NCBI GenBank assembly: GCA_019634675.1
Contig: JAHCAX010000001.1
Location: 558,001 to 622,000 of the forward strand
Origin: Acherontichlamydia pituitae
Lineage (GTDB): Bacteria > Chlamydiota > Chlamydiia > Chlamydiales > Rhabdochlamydiaceae
Reading direction: 5' to 3'
Length of the DNA: 64,000 bases
A model generated the notes under the pieces. That model was not told the DNA's origin. It saw only the letters and a program-made list of their open reading frames with translations, and did not search any database. Position numbers and translations under genes: made by a program. Of this stretch, positions 34,563-43,206 are shown in pieces. The stretch's first letter is position 1. Each line of letters starts with the position of its first letter.

Positions 34563-35861
34563 ATGAAGAGCATTATTGTAGTCGGTGTGCAGTGGGGGGA
34601 TGAAGGGAAAGGAAAGGTCATTGATTTGCTTTCAGAGCATGCCGAGGTGATTGTTCGCTCCCAAGGGGGAAACAATGCCGGCCATACGATTGTAGTAGGC
34701 AAAGACGAGTATAAGTTCCATCTTGTCCCCTCAGGAATCCTTTACCCTCACGCCAAATGCTTCATCGGCGGGGGCACGGTCATTGACCCGAAGGTGCTGC
34801 TTGAAGAGATTCAAGGGTTGTCAGCGCGAGGGGTTGCATTAAAAGATCGCCTATTTCTTTCTCCTTACGCCCATGTGATCTTTCCCTACCATCGCGTTTT
34901 AGACCGTCTTTATGAAGAACAGAAGGGGGCCAATGCCATTGGAACAACTGGCCGCGGAATAGGACCTTGTTATGCAGACAAAATAGCACGTGTCGGCATC
35001 AGGATCTGCGAATTGCTCCAGAAGTCTGTTTTGGAAAAACGGTTAAAAGCGATCCTTCCTTTAAAAAACCTTGAAGTTCAAAAAATATTTAACCATCCTC
35101 CGTTCGATCTGGAAGCGATTCTTGCTGAATATGTCGATTACGGGTCTCAGCTTTCTTCCTTTGTCCATGACGTTGAAAGTTATGTGGCTGATTCGATCGA
35201 GCAAGGCAAGAAGGTTCTGTTCGAAGGGGCGCATGGAACTCTGCTTGATATCAATTATGGGACCTACCCCTTCGTTACTTCGTCAAGTACGCTCTCGTCG
35301 GGTGTGGCGAACGGTGCGGGCGTCGGCGCTAGCCGCGTCGATCATACGGTCGGCGTCGTTAAAGCCTATACGACTCGAGTTGGAGCTGGCCCTTTGCCGA
35401 CGGCATTGGACCAAGAGGATCAAAAACTTTTTATGGATAATATCGCAGCCCGCGAGATCGGCACAACCACAGGCCGCAACCGCCGTATGGGGTGGTTTGA
35501 TGCAGCCCTTGTCCGATTCGCAGTGCGGTTGAATGGCGCCGACTCATTGGCCATTACAAAATTGGACATCTTGGATGCATTGGAAACAATTAAAATTTGT
35601 ACTGGATATCGACTTGACGGAAAAGTACTGAATACTCCTCCTCCGATCGTAGAAGACCTTGAAAGGGTTGAACCGATCTATGAAACTTTACCAGGATGGA
35701 AAACATCGACAAAAGATGTTTCCGACTTCAGCCACCTCCCTGTCAACGCTCGGCGGTATATTGAACGGATCCAGGAGCTCGTGGGAGCTCCTATCCATAT
35801 TGTTTCTATGGGACCGGAAAGGCATCGGACGATTTTTTTGCAGAATTTTTTCAATAAATAG
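34563..35861 (+). CDS. purA: Adenylosuccinate synthetase
   Basis: 432 aa. Joins IMP and aspartate with GTP to give adenylosuccinate, the first step from IMP to AMP. The P-loop-like GVQWGDEGKGKVIDLL opens the protein, followed by GGNNAGHTI, GTTGRGIGPCY, and the C-terminal GRNRRMGWFDAALV. The ATG at 34563 has AAGGG 8 nt upstream. The pathogenic Chlamydia species rely on host nucleotides and lack this gene, so its presence marks a broader purine capability. It lies upstream of uppS, where C. trachomatis has a small hypothetical gene. Confidence 0.97.
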   Translation: MKSIIVVGVQWGDEGKGKVIDLLSEHAEVIVRSQGGNNAGHTIVVGKDEYKFHLVPSGILYPHAKCFIGGGTVIDPKVLLEEIQGLSARGVALKDRLFLSPYAHVIFPYHRVLDRLYEEQKGANAIGTTGRGIGPCYADKIARVGIRICELLQKSVLEKRLKAILPLKNLEVQKIFNHPPFDLEAILAEYVDYGSQLSSFVHDVESYVADSIEQGKKVLFEGAHGTLLDINYGTYPFVTSSSTLSSGVANGAGVGASRVDHTVGVVKAYTTRVGAGPLPTALDQEDQKLFMDNIAAREIGTTTGRNRRMGWFDAALVRFAVRLNGADSLAITKLDILDALETIKICTGYRLDGKVLNTPPPIVEDLERVEPIYETLPGWKTSTKDVSDFSHLPVNARRYIERIQELVGAPIHIVSMGPERHRTIFLQNFFNK

Positions 35862-35890
35862 ATATACTTTTTTCCATAACAAGTAAAAGC

Positions 35891-36673
35891 ATGAATTCAT
35901 TGATTATTGAAGACCAGCCGCATGCTGACCAAGCGAGCACCTATTCAGATGAAGATCTTGTTCAGATTGATCGGAGCCGCATTCCTTATCATATAGCAAT
36001 CATTATGGATGGAAACCGCCGGTGGGCAAAGGAACGGGGCATGCCGCCAATGGTCGGACATTGGAAAGGAGCCGAAACACTTCCCGGCATTGTTCGAGCA
36101 GCATCCGACCTTGGGATCAAAGTTCTGACAGTTTATGCATTTTCTACGGAAAACTGGGGAAGAAGCCCTGAAGAGATCGATGCTTTGATGCAGCTTTTCA
36201 ATCATTATCTCATCAATCAGAAGGATGTGATGATCGATGAAGGCGTCAGGTTGGAATCGATCGGCGATATTTCAAAACTGCCCCAGTTCGTTCAAGACAC
36301 CTTATTGGAAACAAAGAATGCGACTGCGCAAGGAGCTCGGATCGATCTTGTCTTAGCATTAAATTATGGCGGGCGCGACGATATCAGAAGAGCTGTTATG
36401 GCAATGATGGATGATCATCAAAATGGGAAGCTTTCGGCAGCGGAAGTTTCAGAAGACCTGATCTCCCGTTATTTGGATACGGCGCAGTGGCCCGATCCAG
36501 ATATCTTGATTCGTACAAGCGGGGAAAAACGGCAAAGCAATTTTCTGCTTTGGCAACTCTGCTATAGCGAATTTTATCATACTGACGTACTATGGCCAGA
36601 CTTTGATGCTCAGGATCTGCTGCTTGCGGTCAAGGAATACCAGAAACGGGACAGGCGTTTAGGAAAAGCGTAA
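35891..36673 (+). CDS. uppS: Isoprenyl transferase (undecaprenyl diphosphate synthase)
   Basis: 260 aa cis-prenyltransferase making the C55 carrier for peptidoglycan and surface polymers. The signature HIAIIMDGNRRWA with its catalytic Asp is at the N-terminus, then GHWKGAE, the YAFSTENW motif, and the C-terminal DPDILIRTSGEKRQSNFLLWQ. It has a roughly 25-residue acidic N-terminal extension. The stop is 14 bp before the cdsA ATG. The uppS-cdsA-cmk-plsC order equals CT450-CT453. Confidence 0.97.
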   Translation: MNSLIIEDQPHADQASTYSDEDLVQIDRSRIPYHIAIIMDGNRRWAKERGMPPMVGHWKGAETLPGIVRAASDLGIKVLTVYAFSTENWGRSPEEIDALMQLFNHYLINQKDVMIDEGVRLESIGDISKLPQFVQDTLLETKNATAQGARIDLVLALNYGGRDDIRRAVMAMMDDHQNGKLSAAEVSEDLISRYLDTAQWPDPDILIRTSGEKRQSNFLLWQLCYSEFYHTDVLWPDFDAQDLLLAVKEYQKRDRRLGKA

Positions 36674-36687
36674 ATAGGTTGGCAAAC

Positions 36688-37557
36688 ATGAGTTTGAAAC
36701 GGATGGCAGATTTAAATCGAAGGCTGATCGTCTCTTCGGTAGTAGGGATTGCCGTTGCGGCATTAATTGCTTTTTCTTCTAATTCGGCAGTCAGTTTGGT
36801 TTTAATGCTTGTCGTCGCTGCTCTTGCCGGCATCGGTGTTTGGGAGTATGCCCAGCTTGCCCTTGAAAAGGAGATCAAGCCGCGTGCTCGGCTTATGGTC
36901 ATCTTTGCCGCCATGGAAGTCGCAGCGTTCTATGCATCTTTGGTCTTCGTTGACTTTCCCCAATTGCCAGTTCTTGTCCTCGCTTGCGCCGCCATTGTGT
37001 TTTTTATCGTACACTTCAACCAAACTTCCAACGCCTTGGCGAACATCGCCGTCCAATTTTTTGGAGTTTGCTACGTCGCTGTCCCATTAAGTCTTCTTCT
37101 TGGAGTCCTTTACCCATTTCCCCATCATGGAGCAACTCAGGAAGGGAAGTGGTGGCTGGCTTACCTGATCGTTGTCACTAAGATCACAGATGTTGGCGCC
37201 TATTTTGTCGGAAGGCTGTGGGGAGCTCATAAGCTAGCTCCATCCTTAAGCCCTAAAAAAACAATGGAAGGGGCAATTGCTGGTTTGATCTGTGCTGTCC
37301 TCATGAGCATAGGAATGCATTTCTTAGGTGTTAATTTCTCAGGCGGAACATTTCATTTGACCTTGACCGAGTCGGTCTGGCTTGGGATCCTTATAGGGAT
37401 ATTTGGACAGGTTGGCGACTTAGCTGAATCGTTGTTAAAGCGCGATGCCGTTGTCAAAGACAGCAATACCTTGCCCGGGCTTGGAGGGATCTTGGACATG
37501 GTCGACTCTCTACTGCTGACCACGCCGATTGTTTACTTTTTCTTATGCATGCACTAA
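36688..37557 (+). CDS. cdsA: Phosphatidate cytidylyltransferase
   Basis: 289 aa integral membrane enzyme that makes CDP-diacylglycerol from phosphatidic acid and CTP. Several hydrophobic segments occur through residues 15-130, and the C-terminal family signature is present as SLLKRDAVVKDSNTLPGLGG...D. The ATG at 36688 is preferred; a TTG at 36679 adds three residues. It acts directly after PlsC in the phospholipid pathway, and both lie in this run. Confidence 0.96.
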   Translation: MSLKRMADLNRRLIVSSVVGIAVAALIAFSSNSAVSLVLMLVVAALAGIGVWEYAQLALEKEIKPRARLMVIFAAMEVAAFYASLVFVDFPQLPVLVLACAAIVFFIVHFNQTSNALANIAVQFFGVCYVAVPLSLLLGVLYPFPHHGATQEGKWWLAYLIVVTKITDVGAYFVGRLWGAHKLAPSLSPKKTMEGAIAGLICAVLMSIGMHFLGVNFSGGTFHLTLTESVWLGILIGIFGQVGDLAESLLKRDAVVKDSNTLPGLGGILDMVDSLLLTTPIVYFFLCMH

Positions 37558-37626
37558 GCTCGACTATGCTACTTTTTAGGGCCAAAGGCATCGGGGTATT
37601 TGCCCTCTGAGGAGTTTATTTAAGAT

Positions 37627-38316
37627 ATGATCATTACCATTGATGGCCCGTCAGGAACTGGCAAAACAACGGTTGCGCGCAGAGTCGCAGAGAAAATTGG
37701 TTTTGTCTATTTCGATACAGGGGCAATGTATCGCGCGCTGACCTGGCTTGTCATGCAAAATAATGTCGATGCTTCCAACCCCGTAGAAATCCAAAACTTG
37801 CTTCCCTTGTTCGATTTTAAGATTGAGGACTTGAAAGGAACGAAGAAGTATTTCATTGGAGAGGCGGATGTTACAGAGATCATCCGGTCCCGTCCTGTTA
37901 CAGCAAATGTTTCTAAGGTCGCAGCCCAAAAAGAGGTGCGATCCTCTTTGCTTCATATCCAGCATCAGTTTGCCAAGCGTCAAAATGTTGTCTTTGAAGG
38001 GAGAGACCTTGGCACAGTTGTTTTTCCTGAAGCTGAGATCAAAATCTATTTAAATGCCGATCCTGAAATTCGAGCTGAACGGCGGCTGCAAGAGCTGTTG
38101 CAGAAAAACCCTGACGAAGTCAGACACCTCGATCGAGAGCAGATGAAGCAAGAGATCATGCGCAGGGATGAATATGACTCCACGCGGGAAATTGCTCCGC
38201 TGCGCTGTCCTGTCGACGCCTACCAAATCGATACAAGCCAACTCAACATTGATCAAGTCGTCGATGCGATCGTTGCATTCGTCCAAAAAAAACATTCAGG
38301 GTGCACATCAACATGA
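37627..38316 (+). CDS. cmk: Cytidylate kinase
   Basis: 229 aa. Phosphorylates CMP and dCMP, recycling the CMP released by phospholipid synthesis. The P-loop GPSGTGKTTVAR lies at residues 6-17, followed by YFDTGAMYRALT, GRDLGTVVFP and the lid RRLQELLQKNP. GAGGAG lies upstream of the ATG, about 14 nt away. The stop TGA shares bases with the plsC start (ATGA), implying coupled translation. Confidence 0.97.
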   Translation: MIITIDGPSGTGKTTVARRVAEKIGFVYFDTGAMYRALTWLVMQNNVDASNPVEIQNLLPLFDFKIEDLKGTKKYFIGEADVTEIIRSRPVTANVSKVAAQKEVRSSLLHIQHQFAKRQNVVFEGRDLGTVVFPEAEIKIYLNADPEIRAERRLQELLQKNPDEVRHLDREQMKQEIMRRDEYDSTREIAPLRCPVDAYQIDTSQLNIDQVVDAIVAFVQKKHSGCTST

Positions 38317-38987
38317 AACCTGCTTGGCTTCAATCTAAACCTCTATCGTTCCTCTATCGAATGATCCTTTTTTTCACGTGGTGTTTTTTTAAGGTTTTTT
38401 ATCGTCACCGCGTATACGGCATTGAAAACTATTACGACAAAGCCGCGATTATTGCTGGCAACCACGCCTCTTTTTACGACCCGCCGATCCTTGCTATTTC
38501 TTGGCCCCAAGAGGTCCATTTCTTAGCGCGGGAAGGGCTATTTAAAAACCGATTGTTCGGGTGGCTGATCCGAAGCTTGAACTCCCATCCTGTCAGTGGC
38601 GATGCGGGAGATGTTGCTGTATTTAAGACTGTATGCAAGTTGATGGACGAAGGGAAAAAGATCATTCTATTCCCAGAAGGCAAACGGTGTGTAAAGGATG
38701 AGTTGGACCTTCCCCTGAAGCCGGGTATTGCGCTTTTGGTCTCTCGGACCCAGTCTGCTGTAGTTCCAGCATATATCCATGGAACATTTCAGATTTGGAA
38801 CCGAAAAAGGTCTTTGCCTAAATTGTGGGGAAAAACGGCTTGTGTTTTCGGCTCCCCTCTAAAATGGTCTGATTTTGCCCATATGGATAAAAAGGTTGCT
38901 CAAAGGGCTTTTCTTGAACGGCTCGGAGAGAGGATGAACGAGCTCCGCCAATGGTACCTCGATGGAGCAAAAGGAACGCCTCCTTAA
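38313..38987 (+). CDS. plsC: 1-acyl-sn-glycerol-3-phosphate acyltransferase
   Basis: 224 aa from the ATG at 38313, which overlaps the cmk stop. Adds the second acyl chain to make phosphatidic acid, the CdsA substrate. An N-terminal hydrophobic anchor (FLYRMILFFTWCFFKVF), the acyltransferase box NHASFYDPP (NHx4D) and FPEGKR are visible. The upstream GTG at 38301 is less likely. Confidence 0.96.
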   Translation: MKPAWLQSKPLSFLYRMILFFTWCFFKVFYRHRVYGIENYYDKAAIIAGNHASFYDPPILAISWPQEVHFLAREGLFKNRLFGWLIRSLNSHPVSGDAGDVAVFKTVCKLMDEGKKIILFPEGKRCVKDELDLPLKPGIALLVSRTQSAVVPAYIHGTFQIWNRKRSLPKLWGKTACVFGSPLKWSDFAHMDKKVAQRAFLERLGERMNELRQWYLDGAKGTPP

Positions 38988-39054
38988 GTAGCCATCGATA
39001 AGAGATGTTCTCTGAAGAATAGTATCTCTAAGAGGCGGTTTTGCAATAGCCTAT

Positions 39055-39699
39055 CTAAGGGCGATTGAAATTGATAACGCATAACAAGTCGCCCTGTTCA
39101 ACGCTGATCTTAACGCGGTCTTGTGTGGCCACATTAGAAATTCCAATGAACATTTTATCAAGCCGGCCATTATTCAGCGGCCATTTCAGGCCGGTTGTCC
39201 TAATTCCGCTAACAGGTCCGTTGACGGGGATCAAAGATATCGTTTGACCGACAGAACAACTGAATTCAAGGGTATGATTAACCACTGAGAGCCTTTCAGC
39301 ATCAGACTCGAGGAATACCCTGCCGGGAAACCGGGATAGAAGGATGATATTTCCCAAGGTGTGGTCTACCCGGTTGCCTAATCCCCCAAAGACGGTGATC
39401 TCTTTGACGTGATTGGCCAATAAATGATTGAGAGCAAGTTCAAGGTCTGTTTCATCTTTTTCCGAAGGAAAAAGAAGTTTAGGGACGTCAGCGTAATATG
39501 CGTTGGCTTCAGGCGATATGGAATCCATGTCACCAATAATGAGCTGCGGAGAGAGTTTGAGGGTATAGCAAGCATTGCATCCGCCATCGACAGCGACTAA
39601 AAAGGAATAGGAGTGGATCCGGTCAAGAATTTTTTCGCTATTTTCTGTAGCGCCATTAGCGACGATCGCAACACGGGGAGGGAAATCCGTTATGACCAT
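39055..39699 (-). CDS. thiN: Thiamine pyrophosphokinase
   Basis: 214 aa from the ATG at 39699 (AGGA 8 nt upstream; ATG 39708 is also in frame but has no site). Converts thiamine and ATP to thiamine diphosphate. Motifs: VAVDGGCNACY, IIGDMDSISPEA, the acidic KDETDLELAL, and GLGNRVDHTLGNI. No thiamine synthesis genes are seen, so the cell probably imports thiamine. It lies next to tRNA-Leu on the same strand. Confidence 0.93.
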   Translation of the reverse strand: MVITDFPPRVAIVANGATENSEKILDRIHSYSFLVAVDGGCNACYTLKLSPQLIIGDMDSISPEANAYYADVPKLLFPSEKDETDLELALNHLLANHVKEITVFGGLGNRVDHTLGNIILLSRFPGRVFLESDAERLSVVNHTLEFSCSVGQTISLIPVNGPVSGIRTTGLKWPLNNGRLDKMFIGISNVATQDRVKISVEQGDLLCVINFNRP

Positions 39700-39721
39700 G
39701 GAAACCATCCTGAATGCTTAA

Positions 39722-39738
39722 AACCCAAACACTGGGTT
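39722..39738 (-). terminator. Hairpin downstream of tRNA-Leu
   Basis: Stem aaccca/tgggtt with a 5-nt loop followed by TTT on the minus strand, 13 bp past the tRNA 3' end. It is short, but well placed to end the tRNA transcript before thiN. Confidence 0.45.
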
Positions 39739-39750
39739 AGAAAAGAAATA

Positions 39751-39834
39751 TGCGGTCAAGATGACTCGAACATCCACCGAGTTGCCCCGACTAGAACCTG
39801 AATCTAGCGCGTCTACCAATTCCGCCATGACCGC
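39751..39834 (-). tRNA. tRNA-Leu (anticodon CAG)
   Basis: An 84-nt type II tRNA. The acceptor stem GCGGTCA/TGACCGC closes with discriminator A. A D-arm with GGTAGACGCG, an anticodon stem CTAGA/TCTAG with loop TTCAGGT (anticodon CAG, codon CUG), a long variable arm, and a T-loop GTTCGAGTC are present. CCA is not encoded. No integrase or att-like duplication is next to it. Confidence 0.95.
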
Positions 39835-39899
39835 ATTCTGAACGCTAAATTATATAGGCGCCCAAGGTTTTCCGCTAGAAAAATGAGAGTGAATCCTTG

Positions 39900-39905
39900 T
39901 ATAAT
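39900..39905 (+). promoter_or_regulatory. Candidate -10 box of trxA
   Basis: A perfect TATAAT lies 47 bp before the trxA ATG, directly preceded by TG. No consensus -35 box is at the proper distance. Confidence 0.35.
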
Positions 39906-39951
39906 GCTGATTTTATTTAACTTGATAGATTCAATAGGCAAGGGAGGCCTT

Positions 39952-40275
39952 ATGGCAGACAACATTAAAAAATTAACAGAAGATTCTTTTCATACGGAAA
40001 TTGGCAAAGGGGTCGTCCTAGTCGACTTTTATGCCGACTGGTGCGGACCTTGCCGTATGATGACCCCTGTGCTCGAACGGGTGGCAAATGATGTGCATGG
40101 CAGCGCTACGATTGCGAAGTTAGATATCGATCATGCTCAAAAAATTGCTGGAGGATTTCAAGTCACTTCCGTACCAACGCTTATTTTGTTTAAAGATGGA
40201 AAAGAAGTCGGCCGGCTCGTCGGCTTGCGCGATGCCGATACAGTTAAAGATTTTATCTCTTCAGCTAAGAAATAG
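39952..40275 (+). CDS. trxA: Thioredoxin
   Basis: 107 aa cytosolic dithiol reductant. The active site WCGPC is in VDFYADWCGPCRMM, and the cis-Pro lies in VTSVPTLILF. The ATG at 39952 has AGGGAGG 6 nt upstream; longer in-frame starts have none. It matches CT539 and starts the run that continues through trmL, mip, aspS and hisS. Confidence 0.97.
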   Translation: MADNIKKLTEDSFHTEIGKGVVLVDFYADWCGPCRMMTPVLERVANDVHGSATIAKLDIDHAQKIAGGFQVTSVPTLILFKDGKEVGRLVGLRDADTVKDFISSAKK

Positions 40276-40317
40276 TCATCTTTCTAATAGGATGCTTGCC
40301 ATCACGTGGCAGGTATC

Positions 40318-42480
40318 CTATTCAACCCAATGCAGGACGTTGCGAATGATCGACCAGCGCGGTTCATTCGGCGCTGCAATTTCTGTTTTCCCTTTGATCC
40401 ATAAATCGTATTGTTTGGGACTGTAGCCTGAGGTTGTCTTCAGCGCAAGCCATGTATTCAGATAATGCAAAAACAAAGGGCTGTTATTTCGTATTGCGTA
40501 GGCAAGGGTGTCATACCCCAATCCAGGATCAGGTAAAATTAAACGGTATCCTCGATGCACAAGCAGCCATGCGATGGCTTCTTGCTCTTCCCAAAGTAGG
40601 GCGACTTCTTTGTCCAAGGGAAGAAATTCGTCGTAAGATTTGAGTAAAACGAGTTCTTTGCTGGGAAACAATTCTCGAGCAAGCTGTTCAAACGAAGATC
40701 CTTTTAAGACGGCGATTTTAGCATGTTTGGACTCTTGGACTTTTTCTGTATTCATAAACAGCTTGCGGGCTTCTTCGCGAGCAATCAACACGATACGAGG
40801 ACTGATGTATTCCTGGGTGAAAACGATCTGTTTCAAACGCTGTTCATTAATAGTGACTGCAGCCATCGCAATATCGTATAGGTTCTCGTTCAGCTCGTCG
40901 GAGATTTTGCTATAATTGAGCGGAACTAATTCAAGATCCACACCTAAGTCATAGGCCAGTTCGTAAGCAAAAGCGATATCGTATCCGACAACGTTTCCAT
41001 CGACATTTAGAAAGCAAAAAGGTGGAACAGCTGTATTATATCCGACTTTCAGCACTTTCGTTCGCAGGATCCTGTCAAGAGCGTCTTCGCTCTCTGAAGA
41101 GGAGATGGGAGAGGCGCTCGGTGTTTTATGCACAGTTGTGGGGATATTGGAGGAGATCTTGAGTTCGTAGATGCTTTTTGTCTCATTGATAATTTTAGGT
41201 AGGGGATTGAACACGGAGATCCCTGCGAATACAGCAATGACGGGAACTGCAGTGATGATCACGTTGCGGATGATTTTTGACCACTTGAGGATGATCATCT
41301 GGCGGCAGGAGAGAGTGATGAAGAGGGAAATAGAAGCGATTTGCATCACTGATAGCATCGATTGAAAACCTGCTGTGAACGGCAGGGTTGTCAAGTAGAT
41401 ATTGACAGCTTCAATAGGCAGCCCAAGCGAGTCGAGGATGAATGTCAAACTGTTGATCCAGGAGCCAAGTCCAACAGCGCCTAGACTTGTTAAAAAAGTC
41501 GTGACGAAGAGCTCGATCTGCGATCCAAAAGAAAGGGGGAAATTGTAGAAAATCGCAACGAAGAATACGAAGACAGTAATGAACAAGGATCCGAGAGGAA
41601 GGTTGAAAACAACGGAGACGGTACCTTGGATCTGGCTTTGGGCCTTCTCATCTTTTGGGTCTAAGATTTGAGTCTCTTTTTTCAAAAGCTCGATGATGTA
41701 GGGTAAGCAAACGATGACAACGTTTGTCGTGTATGCGAGCAAGAGGATAGGAAGCAATTGCTGAAGCCATTTATAAGAAGGGATAGATGTCAGCATTTGG
41801 ATCAAACGGGGAAAGATCCAAAAAACGATGATGGAAATTCCAACCATGTACAGGATGATGTAAGTGCTGACTTGCTTGACAGTTGACAGTTGGACAGTCC
41901 CTACTTGGTTAGCGATAATGAGGAAGGTCCCATATGGCGTGATACGGGCTATCCAAGATGTGATCCTTGTGAGGGCTTCGACTAAGTTTTCGAAACAATA
42001 CATTAAAGTATGCTTCTCTTTGAGGTACATGAGGGCAATGCCGATCAGCAAAGAGAAGATCACGATTGCAGGAATGATGTTGTTCGAGAGGTCGTAAAAA
42101 ATATTATCGGGAATGAGCAATTCGGCAAAATTAAGGTGGGGCGTTTCGGTAGAGACATATCCGCTGACCTGGGTCGATTCAGAACGTGGAAAAACATAAT
42201 TGATCAGGTAGATGACGCAGATGTTGATTGACCAAGCAAGCCCAATGAAGAGGATTCCACGCTTCATGATCATCTTTGCTTGGGATAAACTCAGCTGTCC
42301 CACACCGTGAATAATAGCGGCGATGAGATAGGGGACTGCAGTGACTTTAAGGAGCATAATGTAGGCGGAGGCCCAGTTACTGAAGACCTCGCAAAGATCG
42401 CCAAAGAAAAAACCGCAAAGTATCCCTAAAGCTGTGGCGATTGCCATCTGGAGAGTTAACGACATTTTGAATAAGCGCAT
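40318..42480 (-). CDS. Dicarboxylate/amino acid:cation symporter fused to a periplasmic solute-binding domain
   Basis: 720 aa. Residues 1 to about 425 are a DAACS-type (GltP-like) carrier with many membrane segments, including a hairpin-loop region LPLGSLFI and the late segment LTTLPFTAGFQSMLSV. A linker rich in Ser/Pro/Thr (about 440-465) leads to a family-3 extracellular solute-binding domain from about 468: LDRILRTKVLKVGYNTAVPPF, DIAFAYELAYDLGV, DIAMAAVTINEQR. Such binding domains normally serve ABC importers or glutamate receptors, not DAACS carriers. If the C-terminus is periplasmic it could deliver amino acids to the carrier. The substrate is unknown. It lies between trxA (convergent) and trmL. 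Confidence 0.85.
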   Translation of the reverse strand: MRLFKMSLTLQMAIATALGILCGFFFGDLCEVFSNWASAYIMLLKVTAVPYLIAAIIHGVGQLSLSQAKMIMKRGILFIGLAWSINICVIYLINYVFPRSESTQVSGYVSTETPHLNFAELLIPDNIFYDLSNNIIPAIVIFSLLIGIALMYLKEKHTLMYCFENLVEALTRITSWIARITPYGTFLIIANQVGTVQLSTVKQVSTYIILYMVGISIIVFWIFPRLIQMLTSIPSYKWLQQLLPILLLAYTTNVVIVCLPYIIELLKKETQILDPKDEKAQSQIQGTVSVVFNLPLGSLFITVFVFFVAIFYNFPLSFGSQIELFVTTFLTSLGAVGLGSWINSLTFILDSLGLPIEAVNIYLTTLPFTAGFQSMLSVMQIASISLFITLSCRQMIILKWSKIIRNVIITAVPVIAVFAGISVFNPLPKIINETKSIYELKISSNIPTTVHKTPSASPISSSESEDALDRILRTKVLKVGYNTAVPPFCFLNVDGNVVGYDIAFAYELAYDLGVDLELVPLNYSKISDELNENLYDIAMAAVTINEQRLKQIVFTQEYISPRIVLIAREEARKLFMNTEKVQESKHAKIAVLKGSSFEQLARELFPSKELVLLKSYDEFLPLDKEVALLWEEQEAIAWLLVHRGYRLILPDPGLGYDTLAYAIRNNSPLFLHYLNTWLALKTTSGYSPKQYDLWIKGKTEIAAPNEPRWSIIRNVLHWVE

Positions 42481-42489
42481 AGCTATATA

Positions 42490-42942
42490 TTACCTGCCCT
42501 GAAATCGCTGTTGTCTCCATGCCTCGTATATCACTATGGAAACAGCATTTGATAGATTTAAGCAACGAGATTTTTCCGTCATTGGCAGAGTGTAGAACCT
42601 GTCTTGATATTTCTTGTGGAATGTTTCAGGAAGCCCAAAAGTTTCCGATCCGAAAATAAGGATGGAATCTGACTTATAACTGGGTTCCGTATAGAGCGGT
42701 TCGGCATGGCTGGAAAAGAAATAAAAAGGGTGGCGCGTTCCTTCTAAGTAATTTTCTAGATCGTCGAGGAATGATACGGTGATCCCTTCCCAATAATCTA
42801 ATCCCGCCCGTTTCAACATCCGGTCCGATGTGCTGAATCCTAAAGGTTTGACTAGGATCAATTCATTGCCTGTCACGGCGCAGGTTCGAACAATATTTCC
42901 TGTGTTTTGGGGAATCTGTGGCTGAAATAGGATAATTTTCAT
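42490..42942 (-). CDS. trmL: tRNA (cytidine(34)-2'-O)-methyltransferase
   Basis: 150 aa SpoU/TrmD (SPOUT) knot methyltransferase that modifies the wobble base of tRNA-Leu isoacceptors. The N-terminal PQIPQNTGNIVRTCA, middle LIFGSETFGLP and C-terminal RCLNLSNAVSIVIYEAWRQ form the knot. It corresponds to CT540 (spoU). The stop is 9 bp before the symporter gene start. Confidence 0.95.
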   Translation of the reverse strand: MKIILFQPQIPQNTGNIVRTCAVTGNELILVKPLGFSTSDRMLKRAGLDYWEGITVSFLDDLENYLEGTRHPFYFFSSHAEPLYTEPSYKSDSILIFGSETFGLPETFHKKYQDRFYTLPMTEKSRCLNLSNAVSIVIYEAWRQQRFQGR

Positions 42943-42955
42943 GAGGACTAATTAT

Positions 42956-43141
42956 AACTCGACTTTGTACTTTTTTTGGCTCGCCTGCCTCGTCTATTTG
43001 TCCTCGACCGTTCAGCCTATGGCTGAACTTGGAGATTATTTAAGGCGGGAAGGGGTGTTTTAACCTCTTCCCGCCTTAAATAACTCCCTCGAGAACAAAT
43101 ATCTCGAGTCCTTCGATCCAAAAAAAGTACAAAGTCGAGTT
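42956..43141. repeat. 186-bp element with perfect 24-bp terminal inverted repeats
   Basis: The arms at 42956-42979 and 43118-43141 (aactcgactttgtactttttttgg) are perfect reverse complements. Inside are a near-perfect 20-bp stem (tatttaaggcgggaaggggt / acctcttcccgccttaaata) and a smaller one (gttcagcc/ggctgaac). The arms are unrelated to those of the element at 15725-15898, but size and design are alike. No coding capacity. It lies between mip and trmL. Confidence 0.75.
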
Positions 43142-43145
43142 TAAC

Positions 43146-43171
43146 AAACCCAGCCTGGCAGGGCTGGGTTT
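43146..43171 (-). terminator. Terminator of mip
   Basis: A perfect 10-bp stem aaacccagcc/ggctgggttt with a 6-nt loop. It lies 36 bp past the mip stop; on the plus strand it has a T-run, on the minus strand TTTGTT, so it may act in both directions and shield mip from the neighbouring inverted-repeat element. Confidence 0.7.
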
Positions 43172-43206
43172 TTCATTTGCTTAAGAAAGTGTTTGTAGAG
43201 AGAAGA

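Noticed and set aside
39751..39834. tRNA-Leu as an integration site for a genomic island
   Set aside because: No integrase, no duplicated tRNA 3' end and no composition shift on either side.
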